From Piper betle (Eukaryota > Streptophyta > Magnoliopsida > Piperales > Piperaceae), in assembly GCA_033002965.1 (NCBI GenBank), contig JAURVB010002530.1, positions 18,300 to 82,299 on the forward strand: a stretch of 64,000 bases of DNA, given 5' to 3'. The translations under genes and the position numbers were made by a program. The notes under the pieces were generated by a model. That model had not been told where the DNA came from. It saw only the letters and a list, made by a program, of their open reading frames with translations, and did not search any database. Shown piece by piece: positions 1 through 12,076 of the stretch (position 1 is its first letter; each line of letters begins with the position of its first letter).

Positions 1-298
1 TCATTTGTGGTTAATACTAATTATGTAGAAATTACAATAAATTAGTATTTAAGAGTTTATTCTCTTGTAGATATTTTCTTTATTAAATTGTGAATTGTAA
101 CTTGGCCATTCGCCCTGTGGTTTTTCCCTAAATTTAAAATTTTTTCACGTAAAATTTGGTTTGTCTATATTGAAAGGTATTTCTTTTTGGGTTAAAAATT
201 GGTGACTATATTTTAGTGTTACTTCTCATTAATTATATGTTGAAATGAAGATTTAGATATTTGGTTATTCAGAACATAAATGCATCCTATATTTCCTA
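1..298 (+). mobile_element. Probable Copia-type LTR end truncating a BBE-like pseudogene
   Basis: Positions 100-170 carry the arrangement typical of the 3' part of Copia LTRs: a GC-containing 'gccattcgccctgtgg' block, then 'tttttcccta' and 'ttttttcacgtaaaattt'. Homology of the neighbouring BBE-like pseudogene to its paralogue stops abruptly near 298-300. The simplest reading is that an LTR lying partly outside the window removed the last ~100 codons. I cannot see either terminus or a target-site duplication, so the exact edge is unknown. Confidence 0.35.
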
Positions 299-2140
299 TC
301 CATACCCTTTTCATCTTGTACAATTACTATATACTGTATAATGTGTAAATTGCCTTTCCTATGAGGAAATGGGATATGGGTCTTTGGGATCTCCCCCATC
401 TTACCACCGAAGGCTAAAAGACCATGATTCGAACCACATTTTCCCTGAGCAACTTCCAAATCCCATCAAATGCCCCAATGGGAAATGGCTTCCTCACAAA
501 ATCAGACTTACAAGAAAGGGGACTTGCCAATACCTGAGACCTTGTTGATTAGGACTTCCTTTGATGTCCCAGATGGGAACCCAGAAAAGAACAAAACTGA
601 TTCAATCCAACTCATCGCCACACAATCTGTTGGCTTCATACCCAGCTCAGGAAAGTCCTCATTCATTATAGGTTGCAGTTCTTGTGTTGTGCCTAGAAAG
701 AGTGAAGCAAAAGCAGCTTGCACAGTTCTATTCTCTCCGGTACCAACTCCTTGCATTGTAACTCTGATGAATAGATTCTTGTCCATTCCATGAGCAACAT
801 TCTGCCATTTACCAACAAGCTCACTTGCTCCTTGGAATGCTGAAAATGGTCACTTTGAGGGGAACCTCAACTAACCTGATCTTCGATGAAAGTATTGTTA
901 ATATGTGTAATTGTATTAATGATATGTAGCCTATTGTCACACTCGAAATACTAAAGAAATCTCAGAATATTAACAGAGGTGGCTGTTAGTTGTTCCATAG
1001 AAATTGAAGGGTCTCAAAACTTATCTATAAATTGAGCTTCATTTCCCTCATTCTTAGAGGGAAAATACAAGTAGAAAGCAAGACAAATAGAAGAAAAGAC
1101 AAGAAAAAGAGATATAGAGAGAGTATAGTGATAAAAGAAGAGGGAAAAATATTCACGAGTTTATTTTATACAGAGTATTAAGAGAGAGTGAAATCCTATA
1201 ATCTCAATAGTATAAGGTGTGTGAGTAATCTTTTTATACATTTCTTTATATATTTGATGACTATAATCTTTTGTTGAAGTAGGGAATTGTTCGTTATTGC
1301 CCATGGGTTTTTAACTGCTCGATTGAAGGAGAGTTTTCCATATTAAATTTCTGTTATTTTGTGATTTTGTTTTATCTTATTTTTTAGGTCTTATTTTTTT
1401 ATTATTTTTGTTCGCTATGGTTGATCCGCAATTTGGGGGATTTTTCTCGACAAGTATCCCTCCAAATTTGGCTACCCCACCACCTCTAATGGCCCAAAAC
1501 AAATCTTCCCCCATTGTCAACCTATCAAGAACCATTCCTATATTGTCTGCAGCTGGCCCATATTTCCTCATCACGGTTCCAATTCCACCACCAGAGAACA
1601 ACCCACCAACACCCACAGTGGTGTGCCAAGCTGCGGGGAAGCCATGTATCCCACTCTTCTCAGCAATTTGTAGCAGACTTCACCAATTGTGGCACCTGTT
1701 TGCATCCATGCACTGTTGTCTTCTATGTTCACACTGATTGATCTGAAGTTGGTGAGGTCCACCACCACAAATTGCCCTTAGGAGATGTAGGAAAGGCCCT
1801 CATAGTCATGGCCTCCACTCCTCACCTTCAACTGCACCCCATAGGCCTTGCAGCAAATTACAGATGCTTGGACATGAGGTTCATGTGCGGGCACAATTGT
1901 GATCATTGGCTTGGGGATGGTGGAGTAGTTGAACCTTAGGTTCATAACATTAGCTTGCAAGATGGTGTATGAGGTAGTATTTGGTGAATATACTGTCATT
2001 TTTGAGGGAGAATAGAATGACAAGCATTGTATGAAGGGATCTGCGCTTGTCGCAGCAGACAAACAACCAGAATAAATCAAAACATAGAAGGAGATCAGAT
2101 CGAATGTGATGAAATTGTATCCTCTCATAATTCCCTTCAA
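299..2140 (-). pseudogene. BBE-like FAD-linked oxidase pseudogene with inserted solo LTR
   Basis: Minus-strand pieces read in order as a berberine bridge enzyme-like flavoprotein, a secreted FAD-binding PCMH-domain oxidase. They are an N-terminal part with hydrophobic leader (2140-1778), the FAD-binding part (1768-1453), the substrate-domain part (894-508) and a C-terminal piece with the FPHRKGNLH motif (about 459-299). The FAD-attaching His in RSGGHDYEG is present. The usual Cys of the CPTVGVGG motif is replaced (WHTTVGVGG). Lesions: an in-frame TAA at 1778-1780; a 1-base deletion near 1713 after the CYK codons; a 557-bp solo LTR at 896-1452; a stop near 508; and loss of the last ~100 codons at the left edge. 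It is the tandem neighbour of the copy at 2986-4552 and in the same orientation, so it probably arose by tandem duplication. It cannot make an enzyme. Confidence 0.85.
896..1452 (+). mobile_element. Solo LTR (Copia-like) with 5-bp target-site duplication
   Basis: A 557-bp block interrupts the BBE-like pseudogene. It begins TGTTAATATG and ends CTCGACA, that is TG...CA. It is flanked on both sides by AGTAT (891-895 and 1453-1457), and the host sequence resumes in register with the paralogue on either side. The late part ('gggtttttaactgctcg', 'gttttccatattaaattt') resembles the downstream half of Copia LTRs in plus orientation. No internal region, primer-binding site or second LTR is present, so this is a solo LTR left by LTR-LTR recombination. 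Confidence 0.8.
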
Positions 2141-2985
2141 ATCTTTGCTCTTACTGGTAGCTAGAGAAGGTTTGTCATAACCTTATATTATATCATTGCC
2201 AAAGATGCTGGTATACACAGTCCTAGGTTGTTGTGGCAACAGGAAGAGCAACTTGTCTGTTTCTTAGGATTGAAGTTGTGGGTTTTGTACGCTCTTTCGA
2301 GTCTTTACAGACTTCACTTGAAGGTTTAAAAAGAAATGAGAACCATTCCTTTCCATGGAGTGAGGTCTTTGGATCTCAAGTTGAGAGTTCACAACCAAGG
2401 GTAGTTGGACAACGCAACTGTGTGATTCTAGCAAGTTAAATTATGACATACACTTCTGAGGATATTGCATGGGGTGGAAGTGATGGTTGCTTCTTCATGA
2501 TAAAATTCCTTTTTTTTCTTTTTAATTGTATTGATATATTTTTATTTCATATTTATGGCATTACTCTTTCTCATATTTGCCGTCTAATATACTTTGGACG
2601 ACCACTTCTTATTATAGGTTAAGTAGGCGGACATGAACAATACTTTATCGGATGCCGACTAACCGATGTCCACCCTAGTCTAACCAATACTCACAGAAAA
2701 AACAAATATTTTTTCAAGTTTCAACATTAAAATTAAACAAATGCAACAATATTAAACTATAAAAAAGATTTTTTTGTTGGGTGACAAAAATTAGAATAGT
2801 TTATTCCATATATAATCTTATCAATCTTGCATCAAGCCTTGCATGACAATTATATATAATGAAACACTATATAAGACACGCATCATTCAATAACGGAACT
2901 CATAAAAAATGAAAGTAGAACTCCAATTTATGTGTCATCACAAGACTAACAAATGTTGTTCAGATCTTATTCAACATCAAACTTG
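2141..2985. other. Spacer between the two BBE-like copies
   Basis: AT-rich DNA without a recognisable gene. Short ORFs (for example 2233-2439 on plus) resemble nothing I know. The stretch 2595-2690 is more GC-rich and contains two 'cggatg/cgatgtc' type blocks that may be a transposon remnant. The upstream control region of the 299-2140 pseudogene would lie here. Confidence 0.4.
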
Positions 2986-4552
2986 TTATACTAGTGGAGG
3001 GATGCTTTGCTCATTCCTGAAAAAGTTTTCCTTATCAGCCACACCCTTCACAAGAGCTAACCTCCTGAAGTTTCCCTTAAAATATTTCAATCCCCATGAT
3101 TTAGCATCCCTGTAACTTGCATTCCACTTGTTGGTTTTCCCCAGGTCAAGATCTCTGAAATTGAGGTAGGCAGCTCTTGGAGACTTTGACACATAAGGGG
3201 TCATATACTTGTACAGCCTATTCACGAAATCTATATCCTTATCATCTTCCACAACTACCAAGTATTGTAGAATGTGCAAGTTGCCTTTTCTATGTGGGAA
3301 AGGCGTCTCTGACTCTGAAACCTCACTCATCTTCCCCCAAAAGGCTCCATCACCAGTAAAGCTCTCCTCTCCTCCTTCAACAATCTCCACAAACCATCAA
3401 ACCCATGGAGGGGAATTGCTTTCTAACAAAATCTGACTTGCCTTTGAAAGGTACCCTAGGACTTGGAGCAGTCCTTTTGATCAGTACTTCCTTTGATGTA
3501 CCAGATGGGTATCCTGCAAAGAACAGAACTGACTCAATCCAACTCATTTGCACACAATCTCTCATCTTCACACCCAACTCAGGAAATTTCTGCCCCATTA
3601 TTTTGAGGAGCACTTTGGGCTCTCCTAGAAATAAAGCATCAAAAGAAGCTTGCCCAGTTCTGTTCACCCCACTACCAACACCTTGCAAGATAACCCTGAT
3701 GAACAGATTCTTATCCAACAATGGTGCAATTTCTTGCCACTTCCTAACAAGCTTACTTGCATTTTCTTCAACAGTCTTCTGAACGCTGAATATGGTAACT
3801 CTTTTAGGAACTTGTACTAACCTGATCTTCCATGAAATTACCACACCAAAGCTTGCTGCTCCACCTCCTCTTATAGCCCAAAACAAATCCTTTCCCATGG
3901 ACATTCCATCATATGAATTTCCATTTGAATCAACCAAGCGAGCATCCACAATGTTGTCTGCAGCCAACCCATTTTTCCTCATCAGATTGCCAATCCCACC
4001 ACCTGAGAACATTCCCCCAACTCCCACAGTGGGGCACGATGCTGCAGGGAAGCCATGAATGTCACTTTTTTCAGCAATTCTGTAGTAGACTTCCCCAATG
4101 GTGGCTCCTGCTTGGATCGAGGCACTATTGTCTTCTATGTCTACTTGGATTGATGTGAAGTTGGATAGGTCAATCATCACAAATGGGTCATGATCAGAAA
4201 CAGAAGAGAGGCCCTCGTAGTCGTGGCCTCCACTTCTCACCCTCAAATGAATCCCATTTTCCTTGCAACAAAGGACTGATGTTTGAACATGAGAATCTTG
4301 GAAGGGTGAGATTATGAATAGAGGCTTTGTGGTGGAGGAAGTGTTGAACCTGTTGTTTTGGAATCTTGATTGCAAGAGAGTGGAATAAGAGCTTGTGTTT
4401 GGAAAAACAATTGGGATAGAAGAATCAAACTGAGAATATTGTTGAAGGCAATTGAAGAAATTTTCATTAACTGAAGAAACTGGATTGGACCTTGAAACTG
4501 ATAACAAGAAGAAAGTAAGTAGGAGAAGCATCATCACGTTTGATGCCTCCAT
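2986..4552 (-). pseudogene. BBE-like FAD-linked oxidase, near full length, two 1-base frameshifts
   Basis: A single-exon berberine bridge enzyme-like gene; such enzymes oxidise alkaloids, monolignols or oligosaccharides in the secretory or apoplastic compartment. From 4552: a signal peptide (hydrophobic run MMLLLLTFFLL, residues 7-17), the FAD-binding domain with RSGGHDYEG (His tether), CPTVGVGG (Cys tether) and FSGGGIGNLMRK, the substrate domain, and FPHRKGNLHILQY near the C-terminus. The first frame stops at 3377. Similarity then continues in a second frame (IPLHGFDGLWRLL, about 3420-3338) and a third (KMSEVSES onward) to TAA at 2986. One missing base near 3420 and one in the G run at 3334-3338 would restore 522 codons, the normal family length. 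Otherwise the sequence is well conserved, so either a recent pseudogene or a functional gene with assembly errors. The usual GVGGHFSGGG histidine is Met here. Confidence 0.85.
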
Positions 4553-5380
4553 TGAAATTCTTCTCTATGGCTATCCATCTATATATAAAGAAACACAGAG
4601 AAACAAAATTGTCAACTGCTCCTAGCTGTGATCATTTAGTTCACATTAAATTTTACTTTCCTTTTTTCAACACTAAATAATTTTTTTTCAAAGCTCAAGT
4701 TCCCAACAAAGCATATTCTAACAAGCAACATTTCATATAATAGTAAATAAAATGCGTACACGCATTGTCAAAGCTAGCCCACAAAAATACTTATTTTAGC
4801 AACCCAGTTTTTGGTGACTGTGTTTTGAAACTTGATAAACTTCATAAAGTTCACACCTTGTTTAAACTCACACATGATGTTACTGTCATATAATCATGAT
4901 GACAATTGACCTCACAACACATTGAAATTCAATGGCAAAAAAAATTATATTGAATCATTTAATTTATCTTTTCATATTATGATATTCTATCTCAAAAATC
5001 AGAATCCAACATGAACCACACATAGGCGCAACATTTCGGCTTGCAACGTTAATGGCAAGCCTAATTATAGCCTCGTTTGGTACAGAGTAGAGCTTGCAGT
5101 TATCTTGATGACAATAATGAAATATTGATTAATTGTTAAACCTTGTTTATTTTATTTTAGTGCTCTTAATCTTATTTCTTTGCCGAATTCAACACAACTT
5201 TTGTAACATATAAGACAAGTAATGTTTATGAAAAGGATTTCCCAGTCTCAGGAACATAATTCGGAAAGAAACAAAGAATGAACAGTTTAAAAGACATTCA
5301 AGTAGTCTTTTAAATACACTGTAATCATCATCATCATCTCCCACCAGAGATAACTATCCCTCGGCCCGGAAACTGAAGTC
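4553..5380. other. Intergenic region, BBE-like 5' side to GABA-T 3' side
   Basis: No gene recognised. It holds the promoter side of the minus-strand BBE-like gene (a TATA-like 'ctttatatatag' on minus at 4579-4590, very close to the ATG, so its role is doubtful) and, towards 5300-5380, the 3' UTR of the GABA transaminase. Confidence 0.4.
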
Positions 5381-6848
5381 TTACTGTCTTTGTTTCGACT
5401 TTAGTTCACCCACCCTTTCCTCCGTGGCTTTCAGAGCTTCCCCATAGATGCTGATCAGCTGTCATTAAACAGTTCAATTTTTCTCTTTGTAAAAAAATTA
5501 AATAATAATAATAATAAAGAGAGAGAGAAAGAGAGAGAAGAAAGAAGAAGAAGAAGAAGAAACGATAGAGCCTTGTCTGATTGCATCACATTTATGATGA
5601 TCTAGGGTTTGCTACATTAGATGACCTGGGAATAAGAGTTCAACTCCTTGGCATTCTCTGATTTTAAGTGTGCTTTTGCTATCTAACACAAATGTTTTTA
5701 ATGATTACACATGAGCTAAATTCACTGAATTATAAGAATAATCAGTCCTTGTTAAGTACATTTGCATTTCTTACATCTCCCATGAAGTTTGTGACTGATG
5801 AGAAACGATAAGTATGTGTTGTTCTTTCGTTAACAAGAGCACACCCTTTTCTAAACAAAGAATGCATCATCAATCAAGACTAGAGATGCAGTAAATCTTT
5901 TCTTCCAATAGGATGTGAAACTTGTTTGTAGTAAGCATCTACCACATCCAAGATATGTCTTCACCAGCTGTTAAAAACGGAGGGAGTATCTTAGGGCAAG
6001 GAAAAATCTCACCTCATCAGTTTCTTGTGGAGTCATAATAAATGGCGGAGACATCATGATATTATCCCCAGCAACACGAACTAGCATTCCGCGTTTCTCA
6101 CATTCCGCTCCAAATATTGCCCCAACCCCTGGCACCAGAAGGAAATTCAAAATTACCACTAAAATCTTATATGAATGTATGATATTTCTATTTACAATAA
6201 GAACATACAAAGTGTACTTTTAAAAGATAAGATGGTATTTCTACAGAGATTAATCCCCTGCACATAGCAGTTTTGATTCTTCCAGATTGAAGAACATAGC
6301 TAATATGCAAAATTCATTTGGTGCAAGATGCAACCATAAGTTAGATACTCGACAAAACCACTTAGTTTCACATCAAATGCAAAGCTCATCAGGAAGCTTA
6401 GAAGGTGAAACTTACCCCACTCAGAAGGAAATGGATCATTAGGGGACTTGTTATCGGTAAATTCAGTTCCCAATATCAGTCCAGTTCCCCGTATCTGCAA
6501 TTCAAAACTTTTTATTAGCAACACTGGCATTTTATCAGTAATGGAACTTCTACATAAAGCATATCTCATCAGCCATTACCTCACCAACGATTGGGCTATC
6601 AGCAAAGTTCTTCACACCCTCTTGAAACTTTGGAGAAATGCTCTTAACTTGCTCAACAATATTTCTTTCCCTGAAAATATAGTCACAATAATACTAGTTT
6701 AAAAACCTTAAGAAGAACCAAACAATTATTTTTTTATGCCATACCTAGTCCTATTTGATTGTTAAAGAACTTCGTTGAAATCTAAACAACATGACCAGAG
6801 CAAAATGCGGTTCATTTCATATTAAACCCTTTTGACACTATCTATATA

Positions 6849-6909
<61 letters not shown>

Positions 6910-9900
6910 ACAAGACAAGATCAAGCCTATACTTGTATAACTTCAGAGCTTCTAAAGCAACTGCACAAGAGACTGGATGCCCTGAATAAGTGAATCCATG
7001 AGCAAATGATCCTGCCAAAACAAAATTAATATAGGGTAACAGCCATATTCCAAATTCATCAACCAATTTAAATGAGAGAATTGGTTAGTTCAAATACCCA
7101 GTTTATTGCTTTGAGAATATATGACATCGGAGATTTCAGGGCTCACAAGGACAGCACCAATAGGCATATAAGCAGAAGAAAGTGCCTGTGACAACCAAAT
7201 CCAGAAAGAATAATTAATTGTTTCTTCTCACAAATATAACATCCTTTTCCATTGCCACAGAATAGATCACCTTTGCCAAGGACACAAGGTCAGGCTTGAT
7301 ATCATATTTTTCACAGCCAAACATGGTTCCCAACCTTCCAAAAGCACATATAACCTGTGACAGAAGTGCCAGAAAATATAGTTCAGACCAACCCCAAAAT
7401 AATGAGAGGAAACAAGTACTCGAATGCTATAAGTAGCTAGAGCACCTCGTCAGCAATAAAAAGGATGTCATGTTTCTTAACAACAGCCTGAATCTGCAAA
7501 ACGAAAGAAATCGAGGACAATCACGTAAGTTTCAAAACTAAAAAGAAAGAGATCATGTAAAGATTATAACACAAGTTAAATATGAATAGCTTTTGACCAA
7601 ACAAAAATCATAACAGTAATATTGGTTAAAAGTTACAAAGACCCACTTATTCACATGATTAATGCTGGACAACAACAACAATTTGAGCCATCAATTAAAG
7701 AGTACAAAGAAAAGTTCATGTTTCATCCTGCACAACAATGGATGGAACAAAGCCAAACTGAGATAGCATGGTTGACCATTGCCATCTAATTCTTCATGTA
7801 AGTAAGAAGTGCCAGTACATAAAAGTCGGAAGACATGTAAAATATATTTTAATGTCAACTGATATGGTGTCAGCATGAATCCAATTCTTGTCACCCTTTT
7901 CAACTTTGAGAAGCACAAGCAAAAATATTTGCAAAAGATTAAGTCTCATGGAAACACCGTTTAATGTAAAGCAAACTAAGCTCTTGATCATGCTAGCCCC
8001 AGGATTCACATCAGAGTAACTTCATTGTGGCATACAAACATTGTTATTGATTTTCATTGAATTTCCCAGATGTAAGTGTGTACATAAAAAGCAAGAAACT
8101 TTTCAAATTTCAAACTTAGCAAGTGATAGGAAGCATAAGGGCCACCTTCTCAAAATAAGTTTTTGGGGGAGGGATCACACCACCGGCACCCATTACTGGC
8201 TCTGCAATAAATGCTGCAATCTAAAACAAGAAGAAATCACAACCTCTTAGTTGTCGATGGAAAAAATTCCCACGAGGCTTAATACAAGGAAAAGAGTGGT
8301 AGATATCACACTGTTTCTGGTCCCTCCTTCAGGATAAGATTCTCTAAATTGTTGGCTAGCCTAGTTGAAAACTCTTCCTCAGTCTCACCTAGAAAGACAT
8401 TGAGAAACTTTGAATATATCATATCGGAGTAGCTAATGTCTTTATTCATTGAGAATTCAAAGCATAAGAAGGACGTAAGAGTCAACTTCATGGAAAAAAT
8501 ATGCAACTGTCATGGAGGAAAATCCATCCTCAACGAGTACAGAAACAAGTTGGGTTGTCAGGAGTGACACCACCCAGACAGTATACAAACCTGGTAAATG
8601 AAACCGCCAATAGTGTGGACAGTCTGTATGCAATACAAAAGGTGCTGGCAAATCAAACTTTTGGTGAAGAGCAGGAAGCCTGCAATAAAAAAGGTATCAC
8701 TATGTATTGTTTCTAGAGGAAAAGGCAGAGCATGGAATTATCAACAAGGACAATGCTTGTTGTTACCCTGAGAGACTCGCAGAAATCAAAGTTGATCCAT
8801 GATAGCTGTCAAAAATAAAAAGGTAACCAAATTATTTAGGAATTGTATCTAGTTATGCTGTTGTCTTTAAATTTTGTGTAATTACGATTTTGCCCGTGCT
8901 ATGAATTTCTTCTTCTCTGGTCTCCCCATTGCATTGTTGTAATACCATACCAACTTCACCTGCACCCAAATAAACTTAATGTGAACATACAAACCGAACT
9001 TATAAGTAGAAAATACTTCATAAGAATCAGATGAAATGTAAATTTGGAACTTGAGTATTTCCATATGCAAAAAAAAAAAATCCCATGCTTTCTGTGCGTT
9101 AGAATAGTTTGTTTCAGTATTCAACCACAAGCATTTTCTAAAAAAAAGTTTCTTAAGCAAATCTCAGCAATTTCAAGACACACAAACTGTTGGATGTATT
9201 CTGCTGTTACCTTGATGATACTGAGCCATGTATTCACCATACAGAATTTATGTGTCGTAAATTGGAGGACAAAAACATGAGGATATGGATGACTGTGACC
9301 TAAACAATTAACTAACCTGTGAATCATTAGCTTCTGAGCCACTATTTGTGAAGAAAACTTTACCCATCTTCTTGGCAGTGAACATTTGAAGGAGTTCTGA
9401 TGCAAGATCCTGTGCAGCATTTCATGTAATTACCAAAAGAATGTAGATTTCGCATGGATGAAATGGCAGGTAACAGTAAGTACATAATCATTGTGTTGCC
9501 CAATATTTCCAACAGATACTTCATGAAGCACACTAGTAGAAAAACCATAATGTACTAGGTATAAGCAACCAAAAAGAAAAAGAAATACCAGTGAGGGCTT
9601 TGTGGTTCGATTCCAAAAAGAATGGTAAAAAGGTAGTTTGTTCAATTGTGCAGTTGCAGCAGCAACTAGTCGGGGTTCATTTCCACCTGGAAAGTAATTT
9701 CCCATTATCATGTAAACAAAGATAATGAAAGATGATAAAATCTGGCTAAAAGGCTTCACATTCATAATGCTTGAAAGGAAGAAGCCCAATTTTAATGTAT
9801 ATCTACATAAGTACGAGCAGTAACACATTTGCATGCCTAAAATACCTAAAGCAGTGGACCATAGTCCAGCAAGGCTGTCAAGATACTTTTTCCCATTAAT

Positions 9901-11030
9901 GTCATAAACGTAACTGCCCTGTAAAGAAGTTAATAATAGGTGAAACATCTCCACAAACAAAAGCTTAGTATTGCAGTCTCATGTGTCTCATATCCAACAT
10001 TCTTTTTAATCTTGAACCAACGGCCCATCTGCATATTGAGAAGTAGGCACCTTGAAAAGAAAGGTGTTGCCTCCATAAAACAAATCAACAGAGATGATTG
10101 ATTAATTTCTACTCAACACCGCCCCTTGAGTATTACCTCAGACCTATCGATGATAAGGGGATGCAAATCAGTACTCTGCCAGCCAGCAGTAAACGGAGCG
10201 AGCATGTCATGGCCCTTAAATCTACAAACAGTATATCGACAGTGGATAACTCGTAAGGTATAATTGAGATACTTTAAAATTATATGAAACTAAATCATGT
10301 TTAATTCTAGATAATATAGCTGTCTGTGTATTGTTTCAGACCCATTCTCGTCAGTAGGAGGTTCATTGCGGAGAGATGCCTCTGAGCTGCTCCATCTAGT
10401 AGAAGCATAAGATTTCAGCAAATCTTCCCGGATGCAACCAATAGCTCCATTCCTGATGAAGACACCAGACTGGATAGTAGAAACCAAGGATCATTAGATG
10501 AACGATCAAAATATAGCAGAAGTTAAGCATAAAAATCTACAAAATGGCAAAAATAGGAGGCAGAAAGCAACGGTGGCTTCGGAAGTAAACGTGAAGGCCT
10601 GTAGAATGTCAACTTATTAATACGAAAAATCTAATCAGGTTGATCAAAGGCAAAGCTACTTTTGTTTGCAACAGTGCCAGCTCTTCGGTCAGGGATATCA
10701 AAAGTTTCACAGAAAGCTCAACAGGAGCCAACCAGCTGGTAAAGAATGAGCACATCTAACAAGAATCAAATAGAATCAATATGCATGCGCATCAAAGACA
10801 CAAACGATGATCATCATCATCATCAACCCATGAAGTAAATACAGATCAATCCATCCAAACCCACTTCCGGAATCAGCACAGAAACAACAAAGAACACTAC
10901 TTTCACCTTGAATCCACTCAAAAACGCATCCTAATTCCAAAAAGCCAGAACAGAGCACAAAAAGCAAAAGGCAAATGCGGAGAGACCGTACCCCATTGCA
11001 AAGCTTGGAACGGAGAAGACGAGCGGCCAT
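5381..11030 (-). CDS. GABA-T: Gamma-aminobutyrate transaminase, mitochondrial (19 exons)
   Basis: Class III PLP-dependent aminotransferase that converts GABA to succinic semialdehyde using pyruvate or glyoxylate (GABA shunt, mitochondrial matrix). I assembled 19 exons with GT-AG borders and consistent phases: 10992-11030, 10342-10469, 10137-10221, 9846-9918, 9589-9686, 9317-9409, 8886-8959, 8767-8805, 8591-8679, 8312-8388, 8146-8220, 7446-7493, 7271-7354, 7098-7185, 6933-7011, 6580-6670, 6416-6494, 6013-6128, 5381-5458. The total is 1533 bp, 510 residues, the usual plant length. The N-terminus ([13 protein letters not shown]) is Arg-rich and acid-poor, as in mitochondrial presequences. Visible motifs: NSGSEAND (cofactor phosphate/substrate region), SYHGST, FIADEV with the PLP-ring Asp at 305, and SLAK with the Schiff-base Lys at 334, at the end of exon 13. 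The C-terminus reads ALKATEERV...KQRQ. No lesion seen; apparently functional. Confidence 0.95.
5505..5565. repeat. Compound microsatellite (AAT)n(GA)n(AAG)n
   Basis: Short runs of 'aat', then 'gagagagaaagagagag', then 'aagaagaagaag' lie just upstream (minus sense) of the last GABA-T exon, in its final intron. Likely polymorphic; no function inferred. Confidence 0.8.
6846..6904. repeat. (CT)n(TA)n microsatellite in a GABA-T intron
   Basis: About 14 CT units followed by about 16 TA units in the intron between exons 6580-6670 and 6933-7011. It ends only about 25 bases from the 5' splice site at 6932. Confidence 0.9.
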
Positions 11031-11573
11031 ATCCGCAAGCAGCAATCAAAATCAAAGAGGCACACCACTTTTGGAGAAGCCAAACCCGACCCAGAATCAG
11101 ATTCAAAGAATCCCACCAAGTAGGGAAGAGGACACTTCAATTCGCCACCATGGTTGATGAAGCAAAGCCGTAATTGTCTTCTGCAATTACTGGGCAAAGA
11201 CTTTGTCTACCATGAGCCGTCAGCATACTGCCAATTGCCAGCCAATCACTGTCCCTCTTCTTCTTTCTTAAACTATCCCTGGTAAGAAATCTGAACAGGA
11301 TGGTGAAATCTGGAGAGGATGGTGCAAATCGAAAGCCTCCAAAGTTGATATGATATATTTGAAGTTGATGGATGGGGGAGAATACGATGAAAGATGAAGA
11401 TTCGAATCTTTATCATCTTATAAAGTTTTATATATTATATATGAGCAGGTGCCACCTTAGGAGGTGATTTGGATATGAGTCATCCTAACATGCTAACTAA
11501 TAATAAATAAAAAAATTTACACTTTATTTTTTAAAAAATATATATTTGGGTAAATATATAACTTGATTTAAGA
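11031..11573. other. GABA-T 5' leader and promoter side
   Basis: DNA upstream of the GABA-T start codon (minus sense). Short ORFs overlapping 10918-11197 are shadows of the leader. No clear TATA box or other element could be assigned. Confidence 0.4.
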
Positions 11574-12076
11574 CATCAAATTATAAAGACGGCCTGGATT
11601 TATTACTTAAAATTTTTTAAATCCCTCGATGACGTCTGCAGCTGCCCCTGCCATCCCGCTGTGATCGCCACCCTTTCTGGCTCTACCGTCGACCCTGCCC
11701 CTCCTCTACCCACTCCTCCCCTCTACCGACAGGGTGGAGGGGAGCAGAGAAGAGGGCATCTACGGCGGGGAAGGGAGAATAGTTGCAGCTGTGGCAGGAA
11801 GCAGGGTCGAGGGAGAGTGGGGATGAGGGGGCATTTGCGGCCGCAGCAAGGGAGGGGAGGAGCGGGGTAGAAAGAGGTGGGGTTGATGTAAAATGGGGAG
11901 GAGGGCGTCCGTGGTGGAGGAGGATAGAATCATTAGTGGCCGCACAGCCTAAATTAGCCACAATCTAATGTGGCTAGTTGCGACTAAATTCTACCACAAC
12001 TAGCCACTAATAGTTAGTATAGTAGCTTGGTAGTTTTTTCGAAATAATAATTATAAGATGTCTTTATAATTGGATG
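11574..12076. mobile_element. Candidate short TIR element with GC-rich interior
   Basis: The ends carry inverted copies of a 17-bp sequence: CATCAAATTATAAAGAC at 11574-11590, and its reverse complement with one mismatch at 12060-12076. The interior (11630-11950) is far more GC-rich than its surroundings, and a local hairpin (TGGCTAGTTG ... CAACTAGCCA) lies at 11972-12009. No coding capacity. No clear target-site duplication, so class and exact ends are uncertain. The ORFs across the GC-rich part are compositional artefacts. Confidence 0.5.

Noticed and set aside
9531..9545. CACTAGTAGAAAAACC in a GABA-T intron as a transposon end
   Set aside because: No partner end or subterminal repeats in this short intron; probably chance or a tiny relic.
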